DNA of 32,083 nucleotides, taken from NCBI RefSeq assembly GCF_019400985.1, contig NZ_WTFF01000040.1, positions 1 through 32,083 on the forward strand. Direction: 5' to 3'. Below are positions 1-8,654 of this stretch, piece by piece. The stretch's first letter is position 1, and the number at the start of each line of letters is the position of its first letter. Origin of the DNA: Streptomyces bambusae. GTDB lineage: Bacteria; Actinomycetota; Actinomycetes; Streptomycetales; Streptomycetaceae. Under the pieces are notes generated by a model. That model searched no databases, had not been told where the DNA came from, and saw only the letters and a program-made list of their open reading frames with translations. The position numbers and the translations under genes were made by a program.

Positions 1-83
1 CCCGGCCGCAGCCCTCGCGCCGCCGCGCGCGCCCGCGCCACGCCCGGCCCCGCCCCGCCGGGCAGCCCTGGCGGATCCGCCTA

Positions 84-112
84 GTGACATGAAGGGATTC
101 AGTCCGTAGGCT
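84..112 (+). promoter_or_regulatory. Candidate hutH promoter (leaderless)
   Basis: GTGACA (84-89), a 17-nt spacer and TAGGCT (107-112) resemble an HrdB-type promoter. The -10 ends 7 nt before the ATG at 120, so transcription should begin at or next to the start codon. There is no Shine-Dalgarno sequence. Bases 1-83 are C-rich and show no gene. Confidence 0.5.
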
Positions 113-119
113 GCTGAAT

Positions 120-1664
120 ATGGATATGCACACTGTCGTGGTCGGCACGGCCGGTACCACCGCCGAGGACGTCATCGCCGTGGCCCGCGGCAACGCGCGC
201 GTCGAGCTGTCCGCAGAGGCGCTGGACGCACTCGCCCGCGCCCGCGAGATCGTCGATGCCCTCGCCGCCAAGCCCGAACCCGTCTACGGGGTCTCCACCG
301 GCTTCGGCGCCCTGGCCACCCGGCACATCTCGCACGAGCTGCGCGCCCAGCTCCAGCGCAACATCGTCCGCTCGCACGCCGCCGGCATGGGCCCGCGCGT
401 CGAGCGCGAGGTCGTCCGCGCCCTGATGTTCCTGCGGCTGAAGACCGTCGCCTCCGGCCACACCGGTGTGCGCCCCGAGGTCGCCCAGACCATGGCCGAC
501 GTGCTCAACGCCGGGATCACCCCCGTCGTCCACGAGTACGGCTCCCTCGGCTGCTCCGGCGACCTCGCCCCGCTCTCCCACTGCGCGCTCGCGCTCATGG
601 GCGAGGGCGACGCCGAGGGCCCCGACGGCACCGTCCGCCCCGCCGGTGAGCTGCTCGCCGAGCACGGCATCGCCCCCGTCGAGCTGCGCGAGAAGGAGGG
701 CCTGGCCCTCCTCAACGGCACCGACGGCATGCTCGGCATGCTGGTCATGGCCATCGCCGACCTCAAGCGCCTCTACACCTCCGCCGACATCACCGCCGCC
801 CTCTCCCTGGAGGCGCTGCTCGGTACGGAGCGGGTGCTCGCCCCCGAGCTGCACGCCATCCGCCCGCACCCCGGCCAGGGCGCCTCCGCCGCCAACATGG
901 CCGCCGTGCTCAAGGGCTCCGGCCTCACCGGGCACCACCAGGACGACTCCCCGCGCGTCCAGGACGCCTACTCGGTGCGCTGCGCCCCGCAGGTGGCCGG
1001 CGCCGGCCGCGACACCATCGCCCACGCCGAGCTCGTCGCTTCGCGCGAGCTGGCCTCCGCCGTCGACAACCCCGTCGTGCTGCCCGACGGCCGGGTCGAG
1101 TCCAACGGCAACTTCCACGGCGCGCCCGTCGCGTACGTCCTGGACTTCCTGGCCATCGCCGCCGCCGACCTCGGCTCCATCGCCGAGCGCCGCACCGACC
1201 GGCTGCTCGACAAGAACCGCAGCCACGGCCTGCCGCCGTTCCTCGCGGACGACGCCGGCGTCGACTCCGGCCTGATGATCGCCCAGTACACCCAGGCCGC
1301 GCTGGTCAGCGAGATGAAGCGGCTCGCCGTACCGGCCTCCGCCGACTCCATCCCGTCCTCCGCCATGCAGGAGGACCACGTCTCCATGGGCTGGTCGGCG
1401 GCCCGCAAGCTGCGTACCGCGGTCGACAACCTGACCCGGATCGTCGCCGTCGAGCTGTACGCCGCCACCCGCGCCATCGAGCTGCGCTCCGGGCTCGTCC
1501 CGGCGCCCGCCAGCCAGGCCGCCATCGAGGCGGCCCGGGCGGCCGGCGTACAGGGCCCGGGACCGGACCGCTTCCTCGCCCCCGACCTGGCGGCCGCCGA
1601 CGCGTTCATCCGTACGGGTGCTCTCGTCAGCGCCGTGGAACCGGTCACCGGCCCGCTCGCCTGA
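120..1664 (+). CDS. hutH: Histidine ammonia-lyase
   Basis: 514 residues, full length for the family. The enzyme removes ammonia from L-histidine to give urocanate, the first step of cytosolic histidine use. The MIO cofactor forms from an internal tripeptide in the GSLGCSGDLAPLSH motif. Here it reads Cys145-Ser146-Gly147, where most family members have Ala-Ser-Gly; I recall Cys as the usual form in Streptomyces. Other family blocks are YGVSTGFGALA near residue 60, NGTDGM near 200, and SSAMQEDHVSMG near 420. ATG at 120 is preferred because the upstream -10 suggests a leaderless mRNA; an in-frame ATG at 126 is the alternative. No other hut gene is adjacent. A strong hairpin follows. Identity is close to certain. 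Confidence 0.97.
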   Translation: MDMHTVVVGTAGTTAEDVIAVARGNARVELSAEALDALARAREIVDALAAKPEPVYGVSTGFGALATRHISHELRAQLQRNIVRSHAAGMGPRVEREVVRALMFLRLKTVASGHTGVRPEVAQTMADVLNAGITPVVHEYGSLGCSGDLAPLSHCALALMGEGDAEGPDGTVRPAGELLAEHGIAPVELREKEGLALLNGTDGMLGMLVMAIADLKRLYTSADITAALSLEALLGTERVLAPELHAIRPHPGQGASAANMAAVLKGSGLTGHHQDDSPRVQDAYSVRCAPQVAGAGRDTIAHAELVASRELASAVDNPVVLPDGRVESNGNFHGAPVAYVLDFLAIAAADLGSIAERRTDRLLDKNRSHGLPPFLADDAGVDSGLMIAQYTQAALVSEMKRLAVPASADSIPSSAMQEDHVSMGWSAARKLRTAVDNLTRIVAVELYAATRAIELRSGLVPAPASQAAIEAARAAGVQGPGPDRFLAPDLAAADAFIRTGALVSAVEPVTGPLA

Positions 1665-1726
1665 CCCGCGCAACGGCAAAGAGAAACGGAACCGGAATAC
1701 CCGGCGAACCCCCGGCGAACACCAGG

Positions 1727-1761
1727 CGAAGGGCCGCACCCGGCAGGGGTGCGGCCCTTCG
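1727..1761. terminator. Hairpin terminator between hutH and the convergent sortase-substrate gene
   Basis: A perfect 15-bp inverted repeat (1727-1741 with 1747-1761) closes a 5-nt loop. It follows the hutH stop by about 60 nt and lies between two convergent genes, so it probably terminates from both sides. There is no U-tract, as is common in Streptomyces. Confidence 0.8.
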
Positions 1762-1811
1762 GCCGTACAGGGATGCGGGGGAGGGGGAGGGGCAGAGGGG
1801 AGGGGGAGCCG

Positions 1812-2201
1812 CTACAGGCCGCGTGCCCGGCGGGCCGAGAAGACCACGAAGCCGGCCCCGATCCCGAGGCAGACCGTGCCGCCGAGGACGTAAGGGCTGG
1901 TGTCCACACTGCCGGTCGCGGCGAGTGCGAGCTGCGTCCCGGTCGCCTGCGACGCCGTACCGTCGGCCGTCATCGCGACGGGCCCGGCGGGTGCGGCGGG
2001 CTCGGCGGGTGCGGCCGGCTCGGCGGGTGCGCCAGGCCCGGCGGGCCCGCCGGAACCGGAACCGGAAGAAGAACCGGAGGCAGGACCCGAAGCGGCCGTG
2101 GCGGGCGCGGGCGCGGTGGCGTTCGCCGAGGGGACGAACCAGAGGGCGGTGAGGAGGGTGGTCGCTCCGAGAGCGGTGAGCAGCGGTCGACGTGCGGACA
2201 C
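1812..2201 (-). CDS. Small LAXTG-type sortase-anchored surface protein
   Basis: 129 residues. A basic N-terminus and hydrophobic segment (residues 1-28, ending SANA) form a Sec signal peptide. Residues 29-75 are low-complexity Ala/Pro/Gly/Ser, as in a wall-spanning stalk. The C-terminus is a complete sorting signal: LAATG at 93-97, a hydrophobic stretch at about 104-122, and a basic tail RRARGL. LAXTG motifs are recognised by class E sortases in Streptomyces, so the protein is probably linked to peptidoglycan through Thr96. GTG at 2201 is chosen because GGGGGAT lies 8 nt upstream. There is no sortase gene in the window. The exposed region is too short and simple to suggest a function. Confidence 0.75.
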   Translation of the reverse strand: MSARRPLLTALGATTLLTALWFVPSANATAPAPATAASGPASGSSSGSGSGGPAGPGAPAEPAAPAEPAAPAGPVAMTADGTASQATGTQLALAATGSVDTSPYVLGGTVCLGIGAGFVVFSARRARGL

Positions 2202-2295
2202 GGTGCGATCCCCCTTGTGGCAGCAGCGAATTGGCCGTGTGCGCCGATGCTAATGAAAGGGGCGGGTCGCGGGAAAGTCAGGGGTGGTTCAGGCT

Positions 2296-2308
2296 TACTC
2301 TCCGTCGT
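2296..2308 (+). promoter_or_regulatory. Candidate -10 box placing a leaderless start at 2309
   Basis: TACTCT (2296-2301) ends 7 nt before ATG 2309, and no Shine-Dalgarno sequence is present. The spacing matches the hutH promoter. A clear -35 was not identified. Confidence 0.4.
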
Positions 2309-2650
2309 ATGGACACAGCTGAGACATCACGGTACGTACGGCTTCGGGTCGATTTGGTGCTGGAGGTCCAGGAGCCGGACGCACTCACCGGAGCCGCTCT
2401 GGAACGCATCGAGGCCGACGAGTTCATGCCGGAGGAGGAGCGCGTGCACGCCAAGGCCGCCGTACGCGACGACGACTCGGAGGCCCTCGCCTACCTCGTC
2501 GACCCCACCGACCTGGTCGCCGAGGTGCCCGGCGTCGAGCTGGCACAGGCCTCCTGGAGCACCGAGCCCATCGATCACGACCCCGAGTCCATGGAGTGGG
2601 ACCTCGACGAGGAAGATGGGGTCTTCGAAGAAGAAGGCGACAGCGCCTGA
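2309..2650 (+). CDS. Small acidic protein of unknown function
   Basis: 113 residues, strongly acidic, especially the C-terminal third (EWDLDEEDGVFEEEGDSA). It has no signal peptide, membrane segment or recognisable catalytic motif. I do not recognise a named domain, although it resembles conserved Streptomyces hypothetical proteins. ATG 2309 is preferred over an upstream in-frame start at 2192, because the extra residues would overlap the divergent gene's promoter region and have poor codon bias. The gene is divergent from the sortase substrate across about 100 bp and lies upstream of the L,D-transpeptidase with a gap of about 150 bp. It probably has its own leaderless transcript. Confidence 0.75.
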   Translation: MDTAETSRYVRLRVDLVLEVQEPDALTGAALERIEADEFMPEEERVHAKAAVRDDDSEALAYLVDPTDLVAEVPGVELAQASWSTEPIDHDPESMEWDLDEEDGVFEEEGDSA

Positions 2651-2797
2651 CCGTGGGGTTGACCACATCCGAACGGGATGTGGAACCGAATCGGCGCGTC
2701 AACGCGTTGTCAGGACAAGGCGGGGGGTCATGCCCCCTGCCGGCCCATGCCCGGGGCGGGATGCGACTCCGGGGTCTCGGCAACGATGGAGTGGCGT

Positions 2798-4051
2798 GTG
2801 AGGACGGACAGCAGGCGGCGGCACAGGGCCCTCGCGGTCGTGTCCGCCGTGCTCGGCGGCGTACTGGTGCTCTCGGGATGCGGCGGGGACGACGGGGACA
2901 AGCCGAAGGGCGACGGCAGCAAGTCCCAGGCGGACGTGGACGCCGCCGCGGCCAAGGACGCCTCCAAGGCCAAGATCACGGTCACCCCGAAGGACGGCGC
3001 CACCAACGTCGGCCTCAACGACTCGGCCACCGTGTCGGTCGCCGACGGCACCCTCACCAAGGTCGAGCTGAAGAGCGCCGAGGGCGGCGTGGCCACGGGC
3101 AAGATAGCCGCGGACGGCAAGAGCTGGAAGCCGGACGGCGCCCTCAAGCGCTCCACGAAGTACTCCCTGTCGGCGACCGCCAAGGACGAGTCGGGCCGTG
3201 AGGCCCACGAGAACACCTCCTTCACCACGGTCTCGCCGGAGAACAGCTTCATCGGCTCCTTCACCCCGGAGGACGGCTCCACCGTGGGCGTGGGCATGCC
3301 GGTGTCGGTCACGTTCAACAAGCCGATCAAGGACAAGAAGGCCGTCCAGTCCGCGATCAGCGTGACCTCCACCAGCGGCCAGGAGATCGTCGGGCACTGG
3401 TTCAGCGAGCAGCGCCTGGACTTCCGCCCGGAGAACTACTGGAACGCGAACTCCACGGTCACCATGACCATGAAGCTCGACGGAGTCCAGGGCGCCCCCG
3501 GCGTCGTCGGCGTCCAGAACAAGACCGTCACCTTCAAGGTCGGCCGCTCGCAGGTCTCCACGGTCGACGCCAAGACGAAGAAGATGACCGTCACCCGTGA
3601 CGGACAGGTCATCAAGACCATCCCGATCTCCGCGGGCTCGCCCGAGAACCCGACGTACAACGGCCAGATGGTGATCTCCGAGAAGTTCAAGGAGACCCGG
3701 ATGAACGGCGCCACCGTCGGCTTCACGGACAACGACGGCAAGGGCGAGTACGACATCAAGGACGTCCCGCACGCGATGCGGCTGTCCACCTCGGGCACCT
3801 TCATCCACGGCAACTACTGGGGCGCCGACTCGATCTTCGGCAGCGTCAACACCAGCCACGGCTGTGTCGGCCTGAACGACGTCAAGGGCGCCGGCGACCC
3901 GAACCAGCCCGCGGCGTGGTTCTTCGACAACTCGCTCCTGGGCGACGTCGTGACCGTCACCAACTCCCCGGACCGCACCATCAAGCCGGACAACGGCCTC
4001 AACGGCTGGAACATGAGCTGGGCGGACTGGAAGGCGGGCTCGGCGGCCTGA
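2798..4051 (+). CDS. L,D-transpeptidase lipoprotein with Ig-like domains
   Basis: 417 residues from GTG 2798. An N-terminal hydrophobic segment ends in the lipobox LSGC, so the protein is exported and lipid-anchored outside the membrane. Two Ig-like domains (about residues 50-145 and 145-260; Big_10-like) precede a YkuD catalytic domain (about 265-385). The catalytic signature is HGNYWG followed by SHGCVGL with the nucleophile Cys. This is the layout of mycobacterial LdtMt2-type enzymes, which form 3-3 peptidoglycan cross-links. A C-terminal extension with conserved Trp residues (WNMSWADW) follows. GTG 2798 has GGAG 6 nt upstream; ATG 2786 (421 residues) is possible but lacks an RBS. Tandem 9-bp repeats (cggactgtc) follow the stop. 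Confidence 0.92.
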   Translation: MRTDSRRRHRALAVVSAVLGGVLVLSGCGGDDGDKPKGDGSKSQADVDAAAAKDASKAKITVTPKDGATNVGLNDSATVSVADGTLTKVELKSAEGGVATGKIAADGKSWKPDGALKRSTKYSLSATAKDESGREAHENTSFTTVSPENSFIGSFTPEDGSTVGVGMPVSVTFNKPIKDKKAVQSAISVTSTSGQEIVGHWFSEQRLDFRPENYWNANSTVTMTMKLDGVQGAPGVVGVQNKTVTFKVGRSQVSTVDAKTKKMTVTRDGQVIKTIPISAGSPENPTYNGQMVISEKFKETRMNGATVGFTDNDGKGEYDIKDVPHAMRLSTSGTFIHGNYWGADSIFGSVNTSHGCVGLNDVKGAGDPNQPAAWFFDNSLLGDVVTVTNSPDRTIKPDNGLNGWNMSWADWKAGSAA

Positions 4052-4108
4052 CCGCCCGATCTCCGGACCGTCCGGACTGTCCGGACTGTCCGACGTGGCA
4101 CTCGCGCA

Positions 4109-4144
4109 CCGGCCGGCCCCTCCCTGGTGGAGGTGGCCGGCCGG
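4109..4144. terminator. Bidirectional hairpin between convergent genes
   Basis: Arms 4109-4123 and 4129-4144 pair over 15 bp with one bulged T (4134) around a 5-nt loop. It sits between the 3' ends of the L,D-transpeptidase gene and the ATPase-glycosyltransferase gene and could serve both. Confidence 0.75.
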
Positions 4145-4152
4145 CCGCGTTC

Positions 4153-7100
4153 TCAGGGCGTGCCCGCGCCGCTGCCCGCGCCCGTGCCCGTGCCGGCGTT
4201 CGTGTACGTATCCGCGCCCGTGCCCGCGTTCGTGTACGTACCTGTGTCCGCGGTTTCGTCCCGGCCGGCCACGGCACTCAGCACCGTGCGGGCCGCCCGG
4301 GCCCAGGTGACCCGCCCGGCCAGGAACTCGCGCAGCGCCGCCACCTGCCGGAAGGCGCCCTCCCGGTCCCGCAGCACCCGTTCCACCGCGCGCGCCCAGC
4401 GGTCGGTGTCCTTCTCGTCGTTGCCCGACATCGCCACCACGAACCGCGCCGCCGTCTCCCGGTCGAGGACCTCGCGCAGCAGGTCGGCCAGCCCGCTCTC
4501 CGAACTCACCAGCACCGGCACGCCCGCCATGACCGCCTCGACACCGACGAGGCCGAACCCCTCGGCCCGGGACGGTACGACGACCAGGCTGGCGCTGCTC
4601 AGATCGCGGGCGATGACCTCCTGGTCGGCGGAGTACGGCCGCACCACCACCTTCAGCCCGGTCTCCGCCGACAGCTCCGTCAGGCCCGACTGCTGCTCGT
4701 CGGCCGTCTCCACCGGGGCACCCCGCACGACCAGGGTCGGCGTCGGCAGCCCGTCGTCGTCGAGCCAGGCGGCGACCTGGCCGCACGCCGTCGCCGCCAG
4801 GTCCAGCCCCTTGAGCCGTTCGTCCTCGGCCCGCCCGAAGAGCAGCACCCGCAGCCGCCCGCCCGGAGGCGTACGCGGCCCGTCCGGGGCGGACCCGTCC
4901 AGGGCGTCGAAGCCCGGGTCCAGGCGCAGCGGGTCGAGCCCGCCGCCGGTGAACTCGGGCAGGAACTGGTCGTGCAGCCGCGGCCCGACGGCGACCACCC
5001 GGTACGCACTGCTGCCCAGTGCCCGCTCCAGCTCGGTCCGCTCCGCGGCCCGCACGGCGGCGCCCTGCTCCCGGTCGGGCTTGTACCACTCGATCTCGTC
5101 CGGAGCCATGTGCACGAAGTGCAGGCGGCGGGCCCGGGGGAAGAAGTCGTCGGCGAGCTTGCGGGCGGCCGGCCCGGTGATCCGGCTGTGCCCCACGACC
5201 AGGTCCGGCACCGTCCCCGGCGGCAGCTCCGGCCGCCCGCTCAGCCGCATGTCGTCCGACTCGCCGGGCCGGCGCGGCGCCGGCACCAGCGTGACGCCGA
5301 CGGCGTCCGCCGCCGCGACCTCCTCGGCGGTGGCGGCGAGCACCAGGCAGAACACCCGGGCCCCGGCGGCGGCGAGGGCGGCGCACAGGTTCCGGTTGAA
5401 GGTACTCAGCCCGCCGTTCCCGGACGCCCACTCGGTGGCCACGCACAGCACGACGGGAGCGGGGGGCGCCGCAGGCGCGGGAGCCGGGGCGGCGGCCAGG
5501 ACGGGGACGGGGACGGGGACGGGGACGGAAACGGCAACGGGAACGGGACCGGCAACGGCAGCGGGAACGGGACAGGCACCGGGAACGGCAACGGGACCGG
5601 CAGCGGCAGCGGCAACGGGACCGGCACCGGGACCGGCAGCGGCAAGGGGAGCACCAGGCAGGACGTGGTCCGCCGCACCCAGCAGGGCCTGTGCCTCCCG
5701 TACGGCCACCAGCACGTCCACCCCCTGCTGCTCCCGCAGGGTCACCGCCCCGGTGGCGGCGTCCACCACCGGCACGTGCAGGTACTCCACCTGGTGCTCG
5801 GGCAGCTGCAGCGCCGCCACGTCCTGCGCCGCCCACCCGAGACGGTCCAGCGCCTCCTCCCGGCGCCCCGTGAGCAGGCAGGCCATCGCCGCGTTGTACC
5901 GGCTGAGCGAGAGCTCCTTGGGATCGCCGGTCAGGGCGATCGCGCGCGAGGCCCAGTCCAGGGCCTCGTGCGGCCGGCCGCCGGCCAGGCACACGTACGC
6001 CAGGTCGTTGGCCTGCTCCCAGCCGGGGGCCAGCTCGAAGGACTCCCGCAGGTGCTGCTCGGCCACCGCGACGGCCCCGGCGCCGTACGCGGCGTACGCG
6101 GCCTCCAGGTGGTTGTCACCGAGCTCCTTGCGCACCTGCCCCGTCGCCCGCCGGAACCACTCCGTCGCCGGCCAGGTGTCCAGCGGCAACCGCACCCGCT
6201 CGGCCGTGAGTTCCCCGCCCAGCTCGGCGATCCGGGCGGCCGTCGCCCGGAAGGCCGGCGTGTCCACGGAGGCGTCGGCCGTGTCCGGCGCGTACAGCCA
6301 GCGTTCCACCGACTGCCCGGCGAAGGTCAGGGTGACGGTGGTCAGGTCGAGCGCGCGCGGCTGGCCCGACCGCAGCACCGCCGCGTGCAGGAAGTTGATG
6401 TGCGGAGCGCAGTCCGGCCCCTCCTCGGGCAGCCCCCGCAGGGCCCGCACCGCCTGCGCGAGATGGCCGGGGCCCACCCCGTGGCAGCAGGTCGGGAAGA
6501 CCCGCAGCGGTTCCTGCGCGAAGTCGTCGAGCAGCGCGAGCAGCCGGTTGACGAAGAGCGCGCGGGTCGTACCGCGGCCGGCCAGCTGCGGGTGGGCGCC
6601 GTCGCCCAACTGGCCCACCGTCCACAGCCGTACGTACATCTCGTCGAACAGCTCGGTCTCCATCGCGAACCGGACGACGTCCCCCTCGGCGAGGATCCCG
6701 TCCGCCACCAGGGAGTCGCGGCAGCGGTCGTACTCGGCGCGGGTGATCTCCGGCGAGCGGGTCATGCAGTACGCGAACCAGGCGTCGTCGGCCGTGGCGT
6801 GGCCCAGGGCGGAGGCCAGCACGTTGAACGCGATCAGGTCGGTGCGCTCCATCGCCCGCACCGTGCGGATCAGCGGGCGGTCGGCGAGGTCGCGGCCCGA
6901 CTCCAGGCGCGAGCGGATCCCGTCGAGGACCTCCGAGGTGAGCAGCATGCCGGGGGTCTCGCCCCGCTGCCAGCGGGCGAACATCTCGTGGCAGAACAGC
7001 TGGATCTCGTACGGGTTGCCGTCCGTGAGGTACATCAGGGCCTCGACCCCGCCGTTCTCGTCGACGAACTGCAGCCCGAGCGGCTGCAGGGGCCGTAAGA

Positions 7101-7809
7101 CGCAGTCGCGGACGTCCTCCACCTCGACGAACCGCTTGACCTCGATCTCCTTGAACTGCCGCAGGATCGGCGAGTGCACGTCCGTGATCCGGCCGATCAG
7201 CTCGGAGGTCCCGGCGAGGACGAGCACCAGCCCGTCGACGCGCGAGGTCAGGAACCGCAGCACCGACAGCACCCGTACGTCGTCCGCGATCAGCTGCGCC
7301 TCGTCCACGAGCAGCACCAGCGGCTTGCCCAACCGGCCGACGAAGGACGCGAGATCGGCCCGCAGCGCCGCCTCCGGCACCCGGTCCCCGGCCAGCGCGA
7401 CCGCCTCGGGGAACTCCCCCAGGGCCCCGTCGCCCCGGGCCGGCGCCCCGGCCATCACCCGGCGTACGTCGGCCACGTCGAGCGGTACGCCGGCCGCGGC
7501 GACGGCCACGGCCAGCTCCTCGTACACCTTCCGGAAGAAGGCCGCCGGCGCCCCGTCGCCCTCGACCAGCTCCACCCGTACGGACACGTACCCGCGCTCG
7601 CGGGCCAGCCACTCGGCGGCGTTGAGCAGGCTGGTCTTGCCCGCCATCCGCTGCCCGTGCAGCACGACGCAGACGGACGGCCGGTCGACGGCAGCCTGGT
7701 CCAGCTCGTACCGGATGGCCGCCACTTCCCCACCCCGCCCGGCGAACACGGCGGCGTCCCGCACGGGGTTCCGGTAGTCGTACGGATTACGCACTTCGGA
7801 GATGTCCAC
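4153..7809 (-). CDS. ATPase-TPR-glycosyltransferase (GT4-like) fusion protein
   Basis: 1218 residues from GTG 7809, with a purine-rich RBS (GGGAGGGGGAG) just upstream. Residues 1-350 form a P-loop ATPase: Walker A GQRMAGKTS (52-60), Walker B LVLLVDEAQ (D169, E170), then LVLVLAGTSELI, as in STAND/Orc-Cdc6-like NTPases. Residues about 350-550 look helical (winged-helix or regulatory). Residues about 560-680 have TPR-like helices rich in Ala and Leu. A Pro/Ala/Val linker spans about 715-785. Residues about 785-1190 form a GT-B glycosyltransferase with a donor-site EX7E motif (EGFGLVGVE, near 1080). The C-terminus repeats a 10-residue TYTNAGTG-type unit. No signal peptide or membrane segment is visible. 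The substrate is unknown. A nucleotide-driven switch coupled to a sugar-transfer effector is inference. Confidence 0.85.
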   Translation of the reverse strand: MDISEVRNPYDYRNPVRDAAVFAGRGGEVAAIRYELDQAAVDRPSVCVVLHGQRMAGKTSLLNAAEWLARERGYVSVRVELVEGDGAPAAFFRKVYEELAVAVAAAGVPLDVADVRRVMAGAPARGDGALGEFPEAVALAGDRVPEAALRADLASFVGRLGKPLVLLVDEAQLIADDVRVLSVLRFLTSRVDGLVLVLAGTSELIGRITDVHSPILRQFKEIEVKRFVEVEDVRDCVLRPLQPLGLQFVDENGGVEALMYLTDGNPYEIQLFCHEMFARWQRGETPGMLLTSEVLDGIRSRLESGRDLADRPLIRTVRAMERTDLIAFNVLASALGHATADDAWFAYCMTRSPEITRAEYDRCRDSLVADGILAEGDVVRFAMETELFDEMYVRLWTVGQLGDGAHPQLAGRGTTRALFVNRLLALLDDFAQEPLRVFPTCCHGVGPGHLAQAVRALRGLPEEGPDCAPHINFLHAAVLRSGQPRALDLTTVTLTFAGQSVERWLYAPDTADASVDTPAFRATAARIAELGGELTAERVRLPLDTWPATEWFRRATGQVRKELGDNHLEAAYAAYGAGAVAVAEQHLRESFELAPGWEQANDLAYVCLAGGRPHEALDWASRAIALTGDPKELSLSRYNAAMACLLTGRREEALDRLGWAAQDVAALQLPEHQVEYLHVPVVDAATGAVTLREQQGVDVLVAVREAQALLGAADHVLPGAPLAAAGPGAGPVAAAAAGPVAVPGACPVPAAVAGPVPVAVSVPVPVPVPVLAAAPAPAPAAPPAPVVLCVATEWASGNGGLSTFNRNLCAALAAAGARVFCLVLAATAEEVAAADAVGVTLVPAPRRPGESDDMRLSGRPELPPGTVPDLVVGHSRITGPAARKLADDFFPRARRLHFVHMAPDEIEWYKPDREQGAAVRAAERTELERALGSSAYRVVAVGPRLHDQFLPEFTGGGLDPLRLDPGFDALDGSAPDGPRTPPGGRLRVLLFGRAEDERLKGLDLAATACGQVAAWLDDDGLPTPTLVVRGAPVETADEQQSGLTELSAETGLKVVVRPYSADQEVIARDLSSASLVVVPSRAEGFGLVGVEAVMAGVPVLVSSESGLADLLREVLDRETAARFVVAMSGNDEKDTDRWARAVERVLRDREGAFRQVAALREFLAGRVTWARAARTVLSAVAGRDETADTGTYTNAGTGADTYTNAGTGTGAGSGAGTP
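4187..4240. repeat. 30-bp-period direct repeat at the 3' end of the fusion gene
   Basis: Two 24-bp copies (4187-4210, 4217-4240) differ at one base. The 30-bp period keeps the reading frame and encodes the repeated TYTNAGTG tail. Confidence 0.7.
5500..5648. repeat. Hexanucleotide-like minisatellite encoding the Pro/Ala/Val linker
   Basis: The + strand reads degenerate ggnacg/ggcaac units for about 150 bp. On the coding strand this gives alternating Val/Pro and Ala/Pro dipeptides between the TPR-like and glycosyltransferase parts. Such arrays change length easily without shifting frame. Confidence 0.8.
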
Positions 7810-8010
7810 ACTCCCCCTCCCGACACGCCGATCGTACGGGGCGCGTGGGGGCGGCGGGGGCGGCCGGGGGCGCGGGCACCGCTGTCCCGCTCGCGGTGTG
7901 TCCGGGTGCCTCGCAGCGCCTCTGTGACCTGCTCGACGTGAGCAGCGGGGATCGAGCCCCGGTCGGAATCGAGGATGCGCTGGGATGCACGCGGCGGCTA
8001 CAACGGCAGC

Positions 8011-8496
8011 ATGACCGTCTTCCTGTGTGCCAAGTGCGGCGGCAGTCTCACGCCGGACCTGACGCCGCTGCCCGCCGTTCCCCCAGCGCCCGACGACGAA
8101 GAACGGGACAAGGAGAGTCGGCGGGCGCCGGCCACGATGCCGCAGGGGCACTACGCGATCGAGACCGAACCATGGGGTGCCCCGTACGTGCCCCATCCGG
8201 ACCAGGAGGAGGGCGGGCCTGCGCAGCCGCGTGGCCTCTGGAGAATCGACGAAGGGGTGGCCATGATCTCTGCCGGGCCGCGCAACGACATCGTGATCCA
8301 CCCCGACGACGCGCCCGGCCTCCAGCCGCTGCCGGACGGGGAGAACAGCGACGGATGCTGCGGACCGTCCGGAGACAGCGGGCTCAACCGTGCCTGTCCT
8401 TGTGGTGCCCGAGTGGCCACGCTCGCCGCAGCCTGCTTCGGCCCGTACGAGCTCCACTTGGACGCGAAGCGGGTCTACGGCCACGACTCGGTCTGA
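8011..8496 (+). CDS. Small cysteine-containing protein, possible zinc binder
   Basis: 161 residues beginning MTVFLCAKCGG. It has an N-terminal CxxC (Cys6, Cys9), a Pro/charged middle, and a Cys-rich C-terminal block (DGCCGPSGDSGLNRACPCGAR) followed by CFGPYELHL. The cysteines suggest metal binding. No enzyme motif is visible, and I recall it only as a Streptomyces hypothetical protein. ATG 8011 is chosen over upstream starts because coding quality begins there; TACAAC six nt before it may be a weak -10. It diverges from the fusion gene; the 200 bp between them hold no recognisable gene. A broken paralog of its last 75 codons lies at 10352-10576. Confidence 0.75.
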   Translation: MTVFLCAKCGGSLTPDLTPLPAVPPAPDDEERDKESRRAPATMPQGHYAIETEPWGAPYVPHPDQEEGGPAQPRGLWRIDEGVAMISAGPRNDIVIHPDDAPGLQPLPDGENSDGCCGPSGDSGLNRACPCGARVATLAAACFGPYELHLDAKRVYGHDSV

Positions 8497-8654
8497 TCGC
8501 TACCCGTCAGAACCCCGAGGCGTGTGCGGACCGCCATGCGGAGTGCCGCGCGCACAACCGGTCCCGTTCCCACGGCAGCACCGGCCCGGCAGGTCTGTGG
8601 GCCTGCCGGAGCCGGTCAGCTGCTCGCGCTCCGGGTCGGGGAGCAGGCCGCCAC

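Noticed and set aside
99..1739. Long minus-strand open frame opposite hutH
   Set aside because: It is antisense to a clear HutH, rich in Gly/Ala/Arg/Val from reversed codon bias, and has no domain or RBS. It is a typical high-GC shadow frame.
3916..7777. Long plus-strand frames opposite the ATPase-glycosyltransferase gene
   Set aside because: They give low-complexity Arg/Ser/Pro/Gly products without motifs, while the minus-strand frame has Walker motifs, GT signatures and an RBS.
7930..7975. Sequence resembling a tRNA T-arm (ggggatcgagcccc)
   Set aside because: No acceptor stem, D-arm or anticodon arm can be folded around it.
7810..8484. Upstream extension of the fusion gene to 8484 on the minus strand
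   Set aside because: The extra 225 residues are Arg/Pro-rich, overlap the divergent Cys gene, and lie upstream of the strong RBS and GTG at 7809.
8586..8609. 8-bp stem with 8-nt loop near 8600 as a terminator
   Set aside because: Possible but weak, with a long loop and no gene end close enough to assign it to.
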